From NCBI RefSeq assembly GCF_018199995.1, contig NZ_CP073578.1, positions 2,604,001 to 2,668,000 of the forward strand: DNA of 64,000 nucleotides. The letters are read 5' to 3'. Each line of letters begins with the position of its first letter. Position 1 is the first letter of the stretch. Origin of the DNA: Photobacterium sp. GJ3 (GTDB lineage: Bacteria > Pseudomonadota > Gammaproteobacteria > Enterobacterales > Vibrionaceae). A model generated the notes under the pieces. It saw only the letters and a list, made by a program, of their open reading frames with translations. It had not been told where the DNA came from and did no database searches. This document shows positions 1 to 10,308 of this stretch, piece after piece. A program made the translations under genes and the position numbers.

Positions 1-1317
1 GTCGAAAAATATTATGAAGAGATGCTGCATGGCACCTCCGGCTATCAGGAAGTTGAAGTGAACAGCCGGGGTCGGATCATCCGCACCCTGAAGTATGTCC
101 CGCCGATTCCGGGCAAAGATATCCGGCTGAATCTGGATATTGAGCTGCAATTGTATGTGAAGCAATTGCTCACGGAGAAGAAAACAGATCCGGAGACCGG
201 TGAAGAATACATCAAGGTCAAACGGGGTTCTGTTGTCGTTCTGGATCCCAAAGATTCCGCCGTGCTGGCGATGGTTTCCAGCCCAAGTTACGATCCCAAC
301 CTGTTCGTACACGGCATCTCGTCCAAACAGTACAGCGAATTACTGAATGATAAAGATCGCCCGCTGGTGAACCGGGTGACGCTGGGGATCTATCCACCTG
401 CGTCAACGATTAAACCGATTATTGCCGTAGCTGCTCTGGCAGAAGGGGTCATCACCACCAGCACCACCCGAAACGATCCGGGATACTGGAAAATTCCCAA
501 TACCAACAGCCGGCCATTCCGTGACTGGCTGCGCTGGGGCCATGGCCGGGTGAATATTCACAAAGCCATTGAAGAGTCGGTGGATACCTTCTTCTACCAG
601 ATTGCGTATGACATGGGGATTGATCGCCTGTCTTCCTGGATGAGCCGGTTTGGCTTCGGTGAATACACCGGGATTGATATCCATGAAGAAAGCAGTGCCA
701 ATATGCCGACCCGAGAGTGGAAGCAAGCCCGTTTCCGCCAGCCCTGGTATCAGGGTGATACCATTCCGGTTGGCATCGGTCAGGGATACTGGACAGCAAC
801 GCCACTTCAGATCGCCAAGGCAATCACGGTACTGGTGAACGACGGGGTTGTTCGTGCACCGCACTTACTGAAAGATATTATGGGTCCGGAGGGCGAAAAG
901 CCCGGCATGTATGAAGTCTTCCCACCGATTACCGGCGTCGATCCAAAGTACTGGCAAGTTGCAAAAGACGGGATGTACCGGGTGCTTTTCGGAAACCGGG
1001 GAACCGCCCGCCGCGCCTTCTATGGTTCGGAATATAAAGCTGGCGGGAAATCCGGTTCAGCGCAAGTCTTTGGTCTGGCTGAAGATCAGGAATACAACGC
1101 AGAAGAACTGGAAGAACATCTGCGCGATCACGCCCTGTTCACCGCCTTTGCGCCTTTTGAAAACCCTCAGGTTGTCGTGGCGATGGTCCTGGAAAATGCC
1201 GGTGGCGGTTCCAGTAATGGGGGTCCGGTCGCCCGTAAAATTTTCGACCACATGCTGCTTGAACACAAGGAAGCACATGACACAAACACATCCGCACGTG
1301 CAGAGGTAGCACAATGA
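1..1317 (+). CDS. mrdA: Penicillin-binding protein 2, 5' end missing
   Basis: Transpeptidase that cross-links lateral-wall peptidoglycan during rod elongation, anchored in the inner membrane and working with RodA. The reading frame is open from base 1, so the N-terminal membrane anchor and most of the dimerisation domain lie outside the window. The penicillin-binding domain is visible: the SxxK motif (STIK, Ser codon 403-405, Lys codon 412-414), an ESVDTFF stretch that fits the SxN-type motif, and KSG at 1048-1056. The 3' end overlaps rodA by four bases (ATGA), which suggests translational coupling in the mrdA-mrdB-rlpA-dacA cluster. Confidence 0.95.
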   Translation, partial: VEKYYEEMLHGTSGYQEVEVNSRGRIIRTLKYVPPIPGKDIRLNLDIELQLYVKQLLTEKKTDPETGEEYIKVKRGSVVVLDPKDSAVLAMVSSPSYDPNLFVHGISSKQYSELLNDKDRPLVNRVTLGIYPPASTIKPIIAVAALAEGVITTSTTRNDPGYWKIPNTNSRPFRDWLRWGHGRVNIHKAIEESVDTFFYQIAYDMGIDRLSSWMSRFGFGEYTGIDIHEESSANMPTREWKQARFRQPWYQGDTIPVGIGQGYWTATPLQIAKAITVLVNDGVVRAPHLLKDIMGPEGEKPGMYEVFPPITGVDPKYWQVAKDGMYRVLFGNRGTARRAFYGSEYKAGGKSGSAQVFGLAEDQEYNAEELEEHLRDHALFTAFAPFENPQVVVAMVLENAGGGSSNGGPVARKIFDHMLLEHKEAHDTNTSARAEVAQ

Positions 1318-2435
1318 GTATCATGGCTGCAGCAGGCAGCAAAACCACCCTGAGTGATCGCCTGCATATTGATGTCCCTTTGCTGCTGGGCATTCTCACG
1401 CTGATGGGATTCGCCCTGGTGGTGATGTACAGCGCCAGCGGGCAGAACATGGCGATGATGGAACGTCAGGCTGTCCGGATGCTGCTGTCGCTGGCGATTA
1501 TGTTCATTCTGGCGCAGGTTGCTCCAAGGCACTACGAGGCCTGGGCTCCCTATCTGTTCGGGGTCGGGCTGTTGCTGCTGGTTGGTGTGCTACTGTTCGG
1601 TGAGATCTCGAAAGGTGCCCAGCGCTGGCTGGATCTCGGTGTCGTCCGCTTCCAGCCCTCGGAGTTGATCAAACTGGCCGTGCCGCTCATGGTGGCGCGG
1701 TTTATCGGGAATCATCCGCTACCGCCCAGCTTGAAAAATATCATCATTGCCACCCTGATGATTTTCATCCCGACGATTCTGATTGCCAAACAGCCGGATC
1801 TGGGAACGTCGATTCTGATTGCCGCTTCCGGGGTGTTTGTGCTGTTTTTATCCGGGATCAGCTGGCGGATTATTATCTTTGCCGGCATGCTGATTGCCGC
1901 TTTCGTGCCGGTGCTGTGGTTCTTTCTGATGCATGACTACCAGCGGACTCGCGTACTGACCCTCTTCAATCCTGAGTCCGATCCGCTCGGCGCTGGTTAT
2001 CACATCATCCAGTCGAAAATTGCCATTGGTTCTGGTGGGATTACCGGCAAAGGCTGGCTGCACGGCACTCAGTCGCAGCTGGAGTTTCTTCCGGAACGCC
2101 ACACGGACTTTATTTTTGCCGTCATTGCCGAGGAATGGGGCCTGTCTGGTGTGATTGGCCTGCTGGCCCTGTATCTCTTTATCATCGGCCGCGGGCTGCT
2201 TCTGGCCAACCGTGCACAAACCGCCTTTGGCCGCATGATGGCTGGCAGTATCGTCCTGAGTTTCTTCGTTTATGTCTTCGTCAACATCGGCATGGTCAGC
2301 GGCCTGCTGCCGGTTGTTGGTGTTCCCCTGCCCCTGGTCAGTTACGGCGGGACCTCCATGGTTACCCTGATGGCTGGCTTTGGCATTCTGATGTCGATTC
2401 ACACTCACCGAAAAATGTTGTCCAAGGCCAATTGA
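1314..2435 (+). CDS. mrdB: Rod-shape SEDS glycosyltransferase RodA
   Basis: RodA is the SEDS-family peptidoglycan polymerase that pairs with PBP2 in the elongasome. The 373-residue product is almost wholly hydrophobic, with about ten membrane segments. It carries family stretches such as [45 protein letters not shown] and [14 protein letters not shown]. The usual length is about 370 residues, so it is complete. It starts inside the end of mrdA (ATGA) and its TGA overlaps the rlpA ATG, so these genes are probably co-transcribed and coupled. Confidence 0.95.
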   Translation: MSIMAAAGSKTTLSDRLHIDVPLLLGILTLMGFALVVMYSASGQNMAMMERQAVRMLLSLAIMFILAQVAPRHYEAWAPYLFGVGLLLLVGVLLFGEISKGAQRWLDLGVVRFQPSELIKLAVPLMVARFIGNHPLPPSLKNIIIATLMIFIPTILIAKQPDLGTSILIAASGVFVLFLSGISWRIIIFAGMLIAAFVPVLWFFLMHDYQRTRVLTLFNPESDPLGAGYHIIQSKIAIGSGGITGKGWLHGTQSQLEFLPERHTDFIFAVIAEEWGLSGVIGLLALYLFIIGRGLLLANRAQTAFGRMMAGSIVLSFFVYVFVNIGMVSGLLPVVGVPLPLVSYGGTSMVTLMAGFGILMSIHTHRKMLSKAN

Positions 2436-3247
2436 TGCACACTGCTATCCGTATTCTCACGCTCACACTGGGCTTCACCCTGTTTCTGGCAGGGTGTAGC
2501 ACAACCTCTACGTCTAAACGCTACGATATTCAAGATGATCATGCGCCGGAAAGCTCGCCTTCACTGGATCACATTGAAGATGCTCAGCCAAGGTACGAAC
2601 CCAAAAGTCTGGCCGGAAACAGCAACTATACCCTGCGTGGCCAGCATTATCAGATTCTGTCTGCAGACCAGCCGTTCACCCAAAGCGGCCTGGCTTCATG
2701 GTACGGCAAGAAATTTCACGGACACCAGACGTCCAATGGCGAAATCTACGATATGTTCTCCATGACCGCAGCGCATAAAACGCTGCCCTTGCCCAGCTAT
2801 GTCAAAGTCACCAACACCAGCAATGGCAAAACGGCTATTGTCCGGGTGAATGACCGCGGGCCGTTTCACGAAGGGCGTATCATCGATCTGAGTATGGCCG
2901 CAGCCACCAAACTGGATGTGATTGGCCACGGCACGGCGCCCGTGAGTATTGAGTTGCTCCAGATGCCCAAGCCAGATACAGAAGAATGGCAAAGCGCCAA
3001 TCCGCAATGGTTTTTCGTTCAACTGGCCGCTTTCAGCGATCTGAACAAAGCACAGCTTGCTGCACAGAAACTGAAAGCGGAATTCCACACCCCGGTCGAC
3101 GTTAAAAAAGCGGGCGCCGCCGCGATCTATCGCCTGCGGCTGGGACCTTATCTGGACTCCCAGGAAGCCGAGCAACACCGTGACCAAGCCAGAGAAAATC
3201 AGTTCCCCGAAGCTTTTATCGTTTCAGAGCAACGCGTATTGAACTAA
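2435..3247 (+). CDS. rlpA: Septal-ring lytic transglycosylase lipoprotein RlpA
   Basis: Outer-membrane lipoprotein family that binds, and in some species cleaves, glycan strands lacking stem peptides. I chose the ATG at 2435, overlapping the rodA stop, because it gives a lipoprotein signal with lipobox LAGC (Cys21); the frame is open much further upstream but those codons lie over rodA. A double-psi beta-barrel domain spans about residues 80-175 (GLASWYGKKFHG, VRVNDRGPF). A C-terminal SPOR domain spans about 195-270 (QWFFVQLAAFSD), which targets denuded glycan at the septum. Length is 270 residues. No clear terminator follows. Confidence 0.93.
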   Translation: MHTAIRILTLTLGFTLFLAGCSTTSTSKRYDIQDDHAPESSPSLDHIEDAQPRYEPKSLAGNSNYTLRGQHYQILSADQPFTQSGLASWYGKKFHGHQTSNGEIYDMFSMTAAHKTLPLPSYVKVTNTSNGKTAIVRVNDRGPFHEGRIIDLSMAAATKLDVIGHGTAPVSIELLQMPKPDTEEWQSANPQWFFVQLAAFSDLNKAQLAAQKLKAEFHTPVDVKKAGAAAIYRLRLGPYLDSQEAEQHRDQARENQFPEAFIVSEQRVLN

Positions 3248-3400
3248 TTTGTCACTTAAAAGTCTAACAAAAGAATGTCAAAAATTCACAAGATTCCTGA
3301 AAGGCCCACTATTCACCGGGTTGAGCACTGTTTATCAGGGCTCAATCTGATATAGTGATTCCAACTTTTTTGTTATCCGCAATCCAAGTAACCAAGTATC

Positions 3401-4576
3401 ATGAATAAATCTGCTGCATTTTTTCGCTCTGTCGCCGCCTCAGCCGTACTACTGGCAAGTATTTCGGTGACTGCGGCACCTGCCGTTATTCCAGACGCCC
3501 CGCAGATAGCCGCAAAAGGGTATATCCTGATGGACTACCATTCAGGCAAGATTCTGGCCGGGAATAACGAATACGAAAAACTTCCACCAGCCAGCCTGAC
3601 CAAAATGATGACCAGCTATGTCATTGGCCAGGCAGTAAAAAGCGGTAAAATTTCGCTGGATGATACTGTCGTCATCAGTAAAAATGCCTGGGCGAAAAAC
3701 TTTCCTGGCTCTTCCAAGATGTTCATCGAGGTGGGCACCGAAGTGAAAGTTGCTGATCTGAACCGCGGGATCATCATCCAGTCCGGCAACGATGCTTGTG
3801 TCGCAATGGCTGAACATGTGGCCGGATCTGAAGACTCTTTCGTGAGCCTGATGAATCAGTGGGCACAAGCGCTGGGCATGAATTCCACCCATTTTGCGAA
3901 TGTGCACGGCCTGGACAACCCAGACCTGTATACCACGCCGTATGACATGGCACTGCTGGCCGAAGGCCTGATTCGTGATGTGCCGGACGAATTTGCCATC
4001 TATAAGGAAAAGTCATTCCGCTACAACGGCATTGAGCAGTTCAACCGCAACAGCCTGCTGTGGGACAAAAGCCTGAATGTTGATGGCCTGAAAACAGGTC
4101 ATACCGACAACGCTGGTTACAGCCTGGTTAGTACCGCAACGGATGGTCAGATGCGTCTGATCGCTGTGGTCATGGGAACCCAGAATGCAAATTCACGAAA
4201 AGCCGAGAGCAAAAAGCTGCTGAACTATGGTTTCCGTTTCTTTGATACCGTTTCACCGCATAAAGCCAACGAAACCTTTGTGACCGAGAAAGTCTGGATG
4301 GGCGACAGCGATGAAGTCTCTCTGGGTGTGAGTCAGGATACTTACGTCACGCTGCCACGCAACTCAGTCAAAGACCTGAAAGCAAGCTTTGTGCTGGAAA
4401 AAGAACTGAAAGCACCGATCCGCAAAGGCGATGAAGTCGGTAAGCTGTACTATCGTCTTGGCGATGAAGATGTGGCTGAATACCCGTTACTGGCCCTGAA
4501 CGATGTTGAACAGGGCAGTATCTTCAGCCGCCTGATCGATTATATCGCCTTGTTATTTAAAGGCTGGTTGAGCTAA
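3401..4576 (+). CDS. dacA: D-alanyl-D-alanine carboxypeptidase (PBP5/6 type)
   Basis: Periplasmic class C penicillin-binding protein that removes the terminal D-Ala from peptidoglycan stem peptides. The product has 391 residues: a signal peptide ending near Ala26, SxxK at Ser65-Lys68 (SLTK), SGN at 128-130 and KTG at 231-233. A PBP5-type C-terminal domain follows, and the end (SRLIDYIALLFKGWLS) fits the amphipathic membrane-anchoring helix of PBP5. The 153-base gap from rlpA contains a TATAGT hexamer at 3351, so it may also have its own promoter. A hairpin terminator follows. Confidence 0.95.
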   Translation: MNKSAAFFRSVAASAVLLASISVTAAPAVIPDAPQIAAKGYILMDYHSGKILAGNNEYEKLPPASLTKMMTSYVIGQAVKSGKISLDDTVVISKNAWAKNFPGSSKMFIEVGTEVKVADLNRGIIIQSGNDACVAMAEHVAGSEDSFVSLMNQWAQALGMNSTHFANVHGLDNPDLYTTPYDMALLAEGLIRDVPDEFAIYKEKSFRYNGIEQFNRNSLLWDKSLNVDGLKTGHTDNAGYSLVSTATDGQMRLIAVVMGTQNANSRKAESKKLLNYGFRFFDTVSPHKANETFVTEKVWMGDSDEVSLGVSQDTYVTLPRNSVKDLKASFVLEKELKAPIRKGDEVGKLYYRLGDEDVAEYPLLALNDVEQGSIFSRLIDYIALLFKGWLS

Positions 4577-4591
4577 AGCAACCCAAAAGAT

Positions 4592-4617
4592 GAAAGGACA
4601 GCCATGCTGTCCTTTTT
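4592..4617 (+). terminator. Rho-independent terminator after dacA
   Basis: Inverted repeat AAAGGACAGC / GCTGTCCTTT with a short loop, followed by a T-rich run. It lies just after the dacA stop and before ybeD. Confidence 0.85.
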
Positions 4618-4744
4618 CTTTGGTCTGTCTGAGTTCTCTCAGAGAGTGCGCCCTCTCCCGAACCTCGACTTGAGTTATGGACAGCTTGCCATTAATATGC
4701 TGCCCTTACTTGTGATATACCGCATACCTTCCCGGGAGTTCAGC

Positions 4745-5020
4745 ATGCAACAGCAAGAACAGCCAAAATTAAAAGACCTCTTAGAGTTCCCTTGCCAATT
4801 TACTTATAAGGTGATGGGTTTTAACAAGCCTGAGCTGCCTGATCTGGTCGTGGAAGTGATCCAGCGCCACGCTCCGGGCGACTATACCCCAAACGTGAAG
4901 CCAAGCGGTAAAGGCACTTACAGTGCCGTCTCTATCACGATCACGGCCACAAGTATTGAGCAGGTTGAAACCCTGTATCAAGAACTGGGCGACATTGAGA
5001 TTGTCCGTCTCGTACTTTAA
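4745..5020 (+). CDS. ybeD: YbeD/DUF493 family protein
   Basis: Small cytosolic protein of 91 residues in the UPF0250/YbeD family, which has an ACT-like fold and no firm biochemical role. The frame is open from 4604, but the ATG at 4745 fits the family start ([19 protein letters not shown]), has a GGGAG-like Shine-Dalgarno about six bases upstream, and avoids the dacA terminator. Family stretches include [26 protein letters not shown] and [12 protein letters not shown] at the C-terminus. Its place between dacA and lipB is the conserved gammaproteobacterial order. Confidence 0.93.
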   Translation: MQQQEQPKLKDLLEFPCQFTYKVMGFNKPELPDLVVEVIQRHAPGDYTPNVKPSGKGTYSAVSITITATSIEQVETLYQELGDIEIVRLVL

Positions 5021-5040
5021 GGTCTGGTCTTACCGAACAA

Positions 5041-5076
5041 TTGGCGGCTGAAATTTCAGCCGCCAAGCTTTATAAT
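5041..5076 (+). promoter_or_regulatory. Perfect hairpin and putative lipB promoter
   Basis: 5041-5066 is a perfect 26-base palindrome (TTGGCGGCTGAAA and its complement) with no T run after it. A consensus -10 TATAAT follows at 5071-5076, with CTGAAA 17 bases upstream at 5048 as a weak -35 candidate inside the palindrome. It could be a ybeD 3' hairpin, an operator, or both. The promoter call is an inference. Confidence 0.45.
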
Positions 5077-5136
5077 GCACCAATATGGGTATCCGCTGTA
5101 TCTGGGCGGCTGCCGAAAGACAACATAGGTGTGAAT

Positions 5137-5787
5137 GTGCAACAAAATCTCATTGTCCGTAATCTGGGCCTGATTGACTACGCTGTCACTTATGAGGCCA
5201 TGCATGATTTCACCGCCGATCGCAACGACGACACTGTTGATGAGATCTGGCTGGTTGAGCATCTGCCTGTCTTTACTCAAGGCCAGGCCGGGAAAGCCGA
5301 GCATGTCCTGAATCCCGGTGATATACCGATTTTTCAGAGCGACCGTGGCGGACAAGTCACCTATCACGGCCCCGGGCAGCAAATGGTGTATCTGATGATC
5401 GATCTGCGCCGCCACAAGCTGGGCGTTCGTGAACTGGTCACACAGATTGAAAGCACAATCATCAACACACTATCCCGTTTTGGGGTAACCTCCAATGCCC
5501 GTCCAGATGCGCCTGGCGTATATGTTGACGGGAAAAAAATCTGCTCACTCGGTCTACGTATTCGTCGCGGCTGTTCTTTTCATGGCCTCGCCCTCAACGT
5601 CAACATGGATCTGTCGCCATTTCAGCGTATTAATCCCTGTGGCTATGCGGGCATGGAAATGACGCAGCTGGCTATGTTCAATGGCCCTACAGAACTGGCT
5701 GACGTGCAACCTGTACTTGTCGATGAGTTAGTGAAATTGCTCGATTATCAGAGCATAGAGTGGATAACGGAAAGCAATCAATCATGA
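5137..5787 (+). CDS. lipB: Octanoyltransferase LipB
   Basis: Transfers octanoate from acyl carrier protein to lipoyl domains of 2-oxoacid dehydrogenases and GcvH, the first step of lipoate synthesis. I chose GTG at 5137 because an AGG Shine-Dalgarno lies seven bases upstream and the product (216 residues, [12 protein letters not shown]) then aligns with LipB starts; GTG at 5131 is the alternative. Key residues are visible: [12 protein letters not shown] (about 70-81), Lys in DGKKICSLG (133-134) and the acyl-accepting Cys168 in NPCGY. The TGA overlaps the lipA ATG (ATGA), so the two lipoate genes are coupled. Confidence 0.95.
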   Translation: MQQNLIVRNLGLIDYAVTYEAMHDFTADRNDDTVDEIWLVEHLPVFTQGQAGKAEHVLNPGDIPIFQSDRGGQVTYHGPGQQMVYLMIDLRRHKLGVRELVTQIESTIINTLSRFGVTSNARPDAPGVYVDGKKICSLGLRIRRGCSFHGLALNVNMDLSPFQRINPCGYAGMEMTQLAMFNGPTELADVQPVLVDELVKLLDYQSIEWITESNQS

Positions 5788-6755
5788 GCAAACCGATCGT
5801 AATAGAACCTGGCGTCAAATACCGCGACGCCGAGAAAATGGCCCTGATTCCGGTACGAAATGTGGAACAGGAAGAAGCACCTCGCGAAATGCTGCGCAAG
5901 CCGGAATGGATGAAAATCAAGCTTCCGTCCGACACCCAGCGGATCCGGGACATCAAGGATGCGATGCGCAAAAACAACCTGCACTCGGTCTGTGAAGAAG
6001 CATCGTGTCCGAACCTTGCTGAGTGCTTCAGCCACGGTACGGCAACCTTCATGATTCTGGGTGCCATCTGTACTCGTCGCTGTCCATTCTGCGACGTTGC
6101 TCATGGCCGCCCGTTACCACCGAGTGCAGAAGAACCGGTTCATCTGGCACAAACCATTGCCGACATGAAACTGCGCTATGTTGTGGTGACATCTGTTGAC
6201 CGGGACGACCTGCGTGACGGCGGTGCACAGCACTTTGCCGACTGTATCCGCGAAATTCGCGTGAAAAACCCGGAAATCACAATCGAAACTCTGGTTCCGG
6301 ACTTCCGTGGCCGGATGGATCGTGCGCTGGATATCCTGCGCGACAACCCGCCAGATGTCTTCAACCATAACCTGGAAACTGCGCCACGCCTGTATCGCAA
6401 AGCTCGTCCGGGTGCGAACTACCAGTGGTCGCTGGATCTGCTGAAAAAATTTGGTGAGATGCACCCGAACGTTCCGACCAAGTCTGGTCTGATGATGGGT
6501 CTGGGTGAGACCAAAGAAGAGATCGTTGAAGTTCTGAAAGATCTGCGGGCGCATGGCGTTACCATGCTGACACTGGGCCAGTATCTGGCACCTAGCCGTC
6601 ATCACCTGCCGGTTGAACGCTACGTGCCACCTTCTGAGTTTGATGAACTGAAAGAAATCGCACTGGAGCTGGGATTCACCCATGCAGCTTGTGGTCCGTT
6701 TGTCCGTTCTTCATACCACGCGGATCTTCAGGCCAAAGGCGAAGAAGTGAAGTAA
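5784..6755 (+). CDS. lipA: Lipoyl synthase LipA
   Basis: Radical-SAM enzyme that inserts two sulfurs into the octanoyl group left by LipB. The product has 323 residues from the ATG at 5784, which overlaps the lipB stop; the frame extends upstream to 5760, but the start at MSKPIV matches the family. Cys70, Cys75 and Cys81 form the sacrificial auxiliary 4Fe-4S cluster motif, and Cys96, Cys100 and Cys103 (CTRRCPFC) form the radical-SAM cluster motif. A strong terminator follows. Confidence 0.97.
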   Translation: MSKPIVIEPGVKYRDAEKMALIPVRNVEQEEAPREMLRKPEWMKIKLPSDTQRIRDIKDAMRKNNLHSVCEEASCPNLAECFSHGTATFMILGAICTRRCPFCDVAHGRPLPPSAEEPVHLAQTIADMKLRYVVVTSVDRDDLRDGGAQHFADCIREIRVKNPEITIETLVPDFRGRMDRALDILRDNPPDVFNHNLETAPRLYRKARPGANYQWSLDLLKKFGEMHPNVPTKSGLMMGLGETKEEIVEVLKDLRAHGVTMLTLGQYLAPSRHHLPVERYVPPSEFDELKEIALELGFTHAACGPFVRSSYHADLQAKGEEVK

Positions 6756-6815
6756 TTCTGAGCAGGCAGTACAGACTGCCTGTTTCATCGCCTCAGACAC
6801 CCGTTCTGAAGACAT

Positions 6816-6847
6816 AAAAAAAACGCTTCATCTGAAGCGTTTTTTTG
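6816..6847. terminator. Bidirectional terminator between lipA and bamC
   Basis: The stem AAACGCTTCA / TGAAGCGTTT is flanked by an A run on the left and a T run on the right, so it can end both lipA (plus) and bamC (minus). Confidence 0.92.
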
Positions 6848-6871
6848 TTTCTTTGTTTTTCGACGCGACCA

Positions 6872-7903
6872 TCAACTCTGGTTTTCTTTATCAATCGCAG
6901 CAGCCAGTACAGGTGCAAAGCTTTGTAATGCTTCTTCAGTTACCGGTTTACCGTCTTCATCCGTCACCGTAATCGATGTTCGGTTGCCCAAATCGCCAAG
7001 CTGTAGCTGATACTCACGATTATTCAACTGAAGCGGCTGAATGCCCAGATCGATCCAGAACGGATCATCCGGCTCGCGGAAAGTGACATCCACGGTGCCC
7101 TGAGAGCGATTTCGCCCATCAACGGTAAAGCCCAGCGTCTGCAACAGACCCGGCAAACGTTCCCAGAAGACATTGTAAGGCGCACGTGCAATCACCACAG
7201 GCAAACCACTCCGGTCCTGAGCCATGGTGATCGGAATTTGTTTCACCAGCTCCTGAGCCCGCAGGCGCGCTTTCTCACGCTCATACGCATCATACTTCGC
7301 CATGACCAGATTGGTCATCAGAATGCTGTAGCGCTCCTGATTCACGAGACTGACCGGCTTCTCTGCACCACCTTCACGCCAGTCCAGGAGCTTAATGGTA
7401 TACAAGTACTGACCATTTTCAGCAGAACGGCTGATTCGGTAACGGCTGCTGACTTCCGTATCCTCATCCTCGTTGTTCCAGTTGACCCAAGCTGTTTCCA
7501 GGGTCTGAGCCGTATCCACATCAAAAGCAATCTGACGCTCGCGACCAAGACGCTTGGTCAGCGTCCAGAGCTCATCCAGTTCTGCAGCACTCACCAATTG
7601 CAAGCTGACCGTACCATCAGTGTTATTGACCGTTCTGGCACCAGGGATCAACGCCAGGACCTGCTGCGGCGGACGGATATCGACAGCTTTGCCAATCGAA
7701 CCCGGGTATTCCTTGGGGGGAATAGCATACTCATTGGAAACCGTTGCAACGCTCTCGCTGGGGCTGTTCCAACTGCCCAAGGCCGCAGTTTCCAGATAAT
7801 TAAAGTCCTGATTTGCCTGACGTCGGCGCTCCGCGCCTCCTGAACAGCCAGCCAGTGCAGCAACCATGACAGCCGTAACTGCCAGCTTGTAATTTACATT
7901 CAT
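6872..7903 (-). CDS. bamC: Outer-membrane assembly lipoprotein BamC
   Basis: Lipoprotein of the BAM complex that folds outer-membrane beta-barrels. The product has 343 residues with a lipoprotein signal and lipobox LAGC (Cys20), then the disordered N-terminal segment, which in E. coli wraps BamD, and two helix-grip domains. It lies 17 bases downstream of dapA on the same strand, the same pair as in E. coli (dapA-nlpB), so it is probably co-transcribed. Length matches the family. Confidence 0.93.
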   Translation of the reverse strand: MNVNYKLAVTAVMVAALAGCSGGAERRRQANQDFNYLETAALGSWNSPSESVATVSNEYAIPPKEYPGSIGKAVDIRPPQQVLALIPGARTVNNTDGTVSLQLVSAAELDELWTLTKRLGRERQIAFDVDTAQTLETAWVNWNNEDEDTEVSSRYRISRSAENGQYLYTIKLLDWREGGAEKPVSLVNQERYSILMTNLVMAKYDAYEREKARLRAQELVKQIPITMAQDRSGLPVVIARAPYNVFWERLPGLLQTLGFTVDGRNRSQGTVDVTFREPDDPFWIDLGIQPLQLNNREYQLQLGDLGNRTSITVTDEDGKPVTEEALQSFAPVLAAAIDKENQS

Positions 7904-7920
7904 GTAGCGCTCTTACGTTC

Positions 7921-8817
7921 CTATGCGGTGGCCAGTGAAGGCAGCAGTTTCGCATCTTTCAACGCTTGCAGCACAACAGGTTCAGCCTCTTTGCTCAACG
8001 GCGTCAGTGGCAGACGCAGTGTCGCATGCTGGATCAGTCCCAATTTGTGCGCTGCCCATTTCACCGGAATGGGATTCGACTCAACAAACAGGTTTTTGTG
8101 CAGTGGCATCAACCGGTCATCAATGGCTTTCGCTGCATCCAGCTCGCCATCCAATGCCAGTTTGAACATGGTTGCCATCTCCTGAGCCGCAATATTCGCT
8201 GTCACAGAGATCACACCGTGACCACCAAGAGCAACAAACTCTAAGCCACTTGCATCATCACCGCTGAATTGGAGGAAATCTTCACCACAAAGTTCCCGGG
8301 TTTTTTCCACACGAGACAAATCACCCGTCGCATCTTTAATGCCGATGATATTCTCAAGCTTCGACAGGCGTGCCACAGTTTCCGGCAGCATATCAACAGA
8401 TGTACGACCCGGTACGTTATACAGAATTTGCGGCAAATCTGTCGCTTCAGAAATCGCTTTAAAATGCTGGTACAGACCTTCCTGAGTCGGCTTGTTGTAA
8501 TAAGGCGTGACAGTCAGACAAGCGGCAACACCCGTACCCGAGAAAAGTTTGCTGAAAGTGATCGCTTCATGGGTGGCATTTGCGCCTGTGCCGGCAATAA
8601 TAGGAATGCGGCCCTGAGCAAAATCGACAGTTTTCAGAACCACCTTGACGTGTTCTTCAACCGTCAGCGTGGCGGACTCACCTGTTGTTCCAACAGCAAC
8701 CAGCGCATCTGTGCCTGCTGCAATATGATATTCAACCAAGGATTTCAGGCTGGCGTAATCTACCTCACCGACTTCATCCAAGGGCGTAACTAGCGCTACC
8801 ATGCTACCAGTAAACAT
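7921..8817 (-). CDS. dapA: 4-hydroxy-tetrahydrodipicolinate synthase
   Basis: Condenses pyruvate with aspartate semialdehyde, the first committed step of the diaminopimelate/lysine pathway. The product is a 298-residue TIM barrel. The Schiff-base lysine is Lys161 in IGIKDATGD, the proton-relay Tyr133 is in ILYNVPGR, Thr44 is in GTTGES and Arg138 probably binds substrate. The ATG at 8817 has an AAGGGAG Shine-Dalgarno immediately upstream. It reads away from gcvR across a 289-base divergent spacer. Confidence 0.96.
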   Translation of the reverse strand: MFTGSMVALVTPLDEVGEVDYASLKSLVEYHIAAGTDALVAVGTTGESATLTVEEHVKVVLKTVDFAQGRIPIIAGTGANATHEAITFSKLFSGTGVAACLTVTPYYNKPTQEGLYQHFKAISEATDLPQILYNVPGRTSVDMLPETVARLSKLENIIGIKDATGDLSRVEKTRELCGEDFLQFSGDDASGLEFVALGGHGVISVTANIAAQEMATMFKLALDGELDAAKAIDDRLMPLHKNLFVESNPIPVKWAAHKLGLIQHATLRLPLTPLSKEAEPVVLQALKDAKLLPSLATA

Positions 8818-9106
8818 GTCGATCTCCCTTTTTTATTGATTTCTCATGGTACTTTTCAGTGACCGTAAACACAAGCGAGGAGAATGTAAAATAGCTGTCA
8901 TACCTGAACAGAATATACCCGGTTTTTCTAAGGCTGTGATCCCTTGTCAAAAGTCGATAAAACCAATCATTTATGTCGTTCACAGCGTATTCCACAACAA
9001 AATACATCTTTGTTCACCATATTGTGATTTGCCCTTATTACGACATGGCCGGGAATAAGTTGGCTGTGCTACCATGCAATCATGTACGTCATCAATGTGA
9101 AACTGT

Positions 9107-9664
9107 ATGGAACACTACCTCGTTATTACCGCGATAGGCACGGATCGGCCGGGCATCACCGATGAAATCACCCGGCATATTTCCCAGAGTGGCTGCAATA
9201 TTGAAGACAGCAGACTGGCCATTTTCGGCAGCGAGTTTACCTTTATTCTGCTCCTGTCTGGTACAGCATCTGCCATTTCCCGGGTCGAGGCGACGTTGCC
9301 CCTGCAAGCACAGCAACTTGATTTGCTGACGATGATGAAGCGGACCACCCGGCATGAGCACCGTTTTTATCCTTATACAGCTGAGTTTCATATTGAGGGC
9401 ACTGATGCGCCGGGGCTGATTGAAAAATTCACTCATTTCTGTGCAACCCGCCAGATAGATATCTCGGCGCTCAGTGCGCATTCTCAGGAAGATGAAAACC
9501 ACGGTGAAGACGATCAACTCACGCTACAACTGAGCACAAACCTGCCTGAAGGTTGCAACCTGATGTCTTTACAGGAAGAATTTGAAGCCTTGTGCCAGGA
9601 CCTTGACGTCCTCGGCACAGTGACATTTACCGGACATAACCCCAAAGAGAAAATAGAAAGGTAA
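9107..9664 (+). CDS. gcvR: Glycine cleavage system regulator GcvR
   Basis: In E. coli GcvR binds GcvA and blocks activation of the glycine-cleavage operon when glycine is scarce. The 185-residue product holds two tandem ACT domains (about 1-80 and 90-175); the first starts HYLVITAIGTDRPGI and contains CNIEDSRLAIFGSEF. There is no DNA-binding domain, as expected. It is followed ten bases later by bcp, the conserved pair. The divergent spacer to dapA shows no operator I can name. Confidence 0.92.
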   Translation: MEHYLVITAIGTDRPGITDEITRHISQSGCNIEDSRLAIFGSEFTFILLLSGTASAISRVEATLPLQAQQLDLLTMMKRTTRHEHRFYPYTAEFHIEGTDAPGLIEKFTHFCATRQIDISALSAHSQEDENHGEDDQLTLQLSTNLPEGCNLMSLQEEFEALCQDLDVLGTVTFTGHNPKEKIER

Positions 9665-9673
9665 GGAACAGAC

Positions 9674-10144
9674 ATGCAAACCTTGACTGCAGGAACACCC
9701 GCACCTGATTTCACCCTTCTGAATCAAAATGGCGAACCTGTCAGCCTGAACGATTTCAAAGGAAAAAAGGTTCTGGCTTATTTTTATCCGAAAGCCATGA
9801 CACCGGGCTGCACCGTACAGGCCTGTGGCCTGCGTGACAGCAAAGCAGAACTGGATGCTCTGAATGTCGTCGTACTGGGGATCAGCATTGATCCCGTTAA
9901 ACGCCTGCCGAAATTCATCGAACGAGACAACCTGAACTTTACCCTGCTTTCAGATGAAGACCATGCCGTCGCCGATCAGTTTGGCGTCTGGGGTGAGAAG
10001 AAGTTTATGGGCAAAGTGTACGATGGCCTGCACCGGATCAGCTTTCTGATCAACGAAGAGGGTGTGATTGAGCATGTCTTCAATAAATTCAAAACCAAAG
10101 ATCACCACGACGTGGTTCTGAACTATCTCAACGAAAATCAATAA
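9674..10144 (+). CDS. bcp: Thioredoxin-dependent peroxiredoxin Bcp
   Basis: Cytosolic peroxiredoxin (PrxQ type) that reduces hydrogen and organic peroxides using thioredoxin. The product has 156 residues. The peroxidatic Cys46 lies in TPGCTVQ and the resolving Cys51 five residues on, the usual PrxQ spacing. It is ten bases after gcvR with a good Shine-Dalgarno. In relatives the next gene is normally close by; here a 36-bp repeat and the TRAP island begin 15 bases after the stop. Confidence 0.95.
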   Translation: MQTLTAGTPAPDFTLLNQNGEPVSLNDFKGKKVLAYFYPKAMTPGCTVQACGLRDSKAELDALNVVVLGISIDPVKRLPKFIERDNLNFTLLSDEDHAVADQFGVWGEKKFMGKVYDGLHRISFLINEEGVIEHVFNKFKTKDHHDVVLNYLNENQ

Positions 10145-10159
10145 TCCGATTCATTCCCT

Positions 10160-10195
10160 TCCCATCAGGCCGCACCTGCGGTCTGATGGATGAGC
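10160..10195. repeat. 36-bp direct repeat, left copy (island boundary)
   Basis: Identical over all 36 bases to 15245-15280, about 5.1 kb away in the same orientation. Each copy contains a 12-base-pair stem, CATCAGGCCGCA / TGCGGTCTGATG, with one G-T wobble and a two-base loop. It sits just after bcp and may act as its terminator, though no T run follows. The two copies bracket the MarR-TRAP-dehydratase island. Confidence 0.9.
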
Positions 10196-10269
10196 GACGT
10201 TTCTGTCACCGAGTCACCACAATAAGAACGACCTTATTTTTAAACCTTGGGTTTCCCAAATCTCTATGA

Positions 10270-10301
10270 TTTGATTTGACTTGATTTGACTTGACTTGAC
10301 T
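10270..10301. repeat. Short TTGAT/TTGAC pentamer repeat
   Basis: About six tandem copies of a five-base unit (TTGAT or TTGAC), just beyond the 3' end of the MarR gene and inside the left edge of the island. No function is evident; it may be a slippage tract. Confidence 0.7.
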
Positions 10302-10308
10302 GAATATT

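Noticed and set aside
2135..2434. N-terminal extension of RlpA by 100 codons
   Set aside because: The extra codons overlap rodA in another frame, and the lipoprotein signal starts at 2435.
4604..4744. N-terminal extension of YbeD by 47 codons
   Set aside because: It would begin inside the dacA terminator and does not match the family; the ATG at 4745 has a ribosome site.
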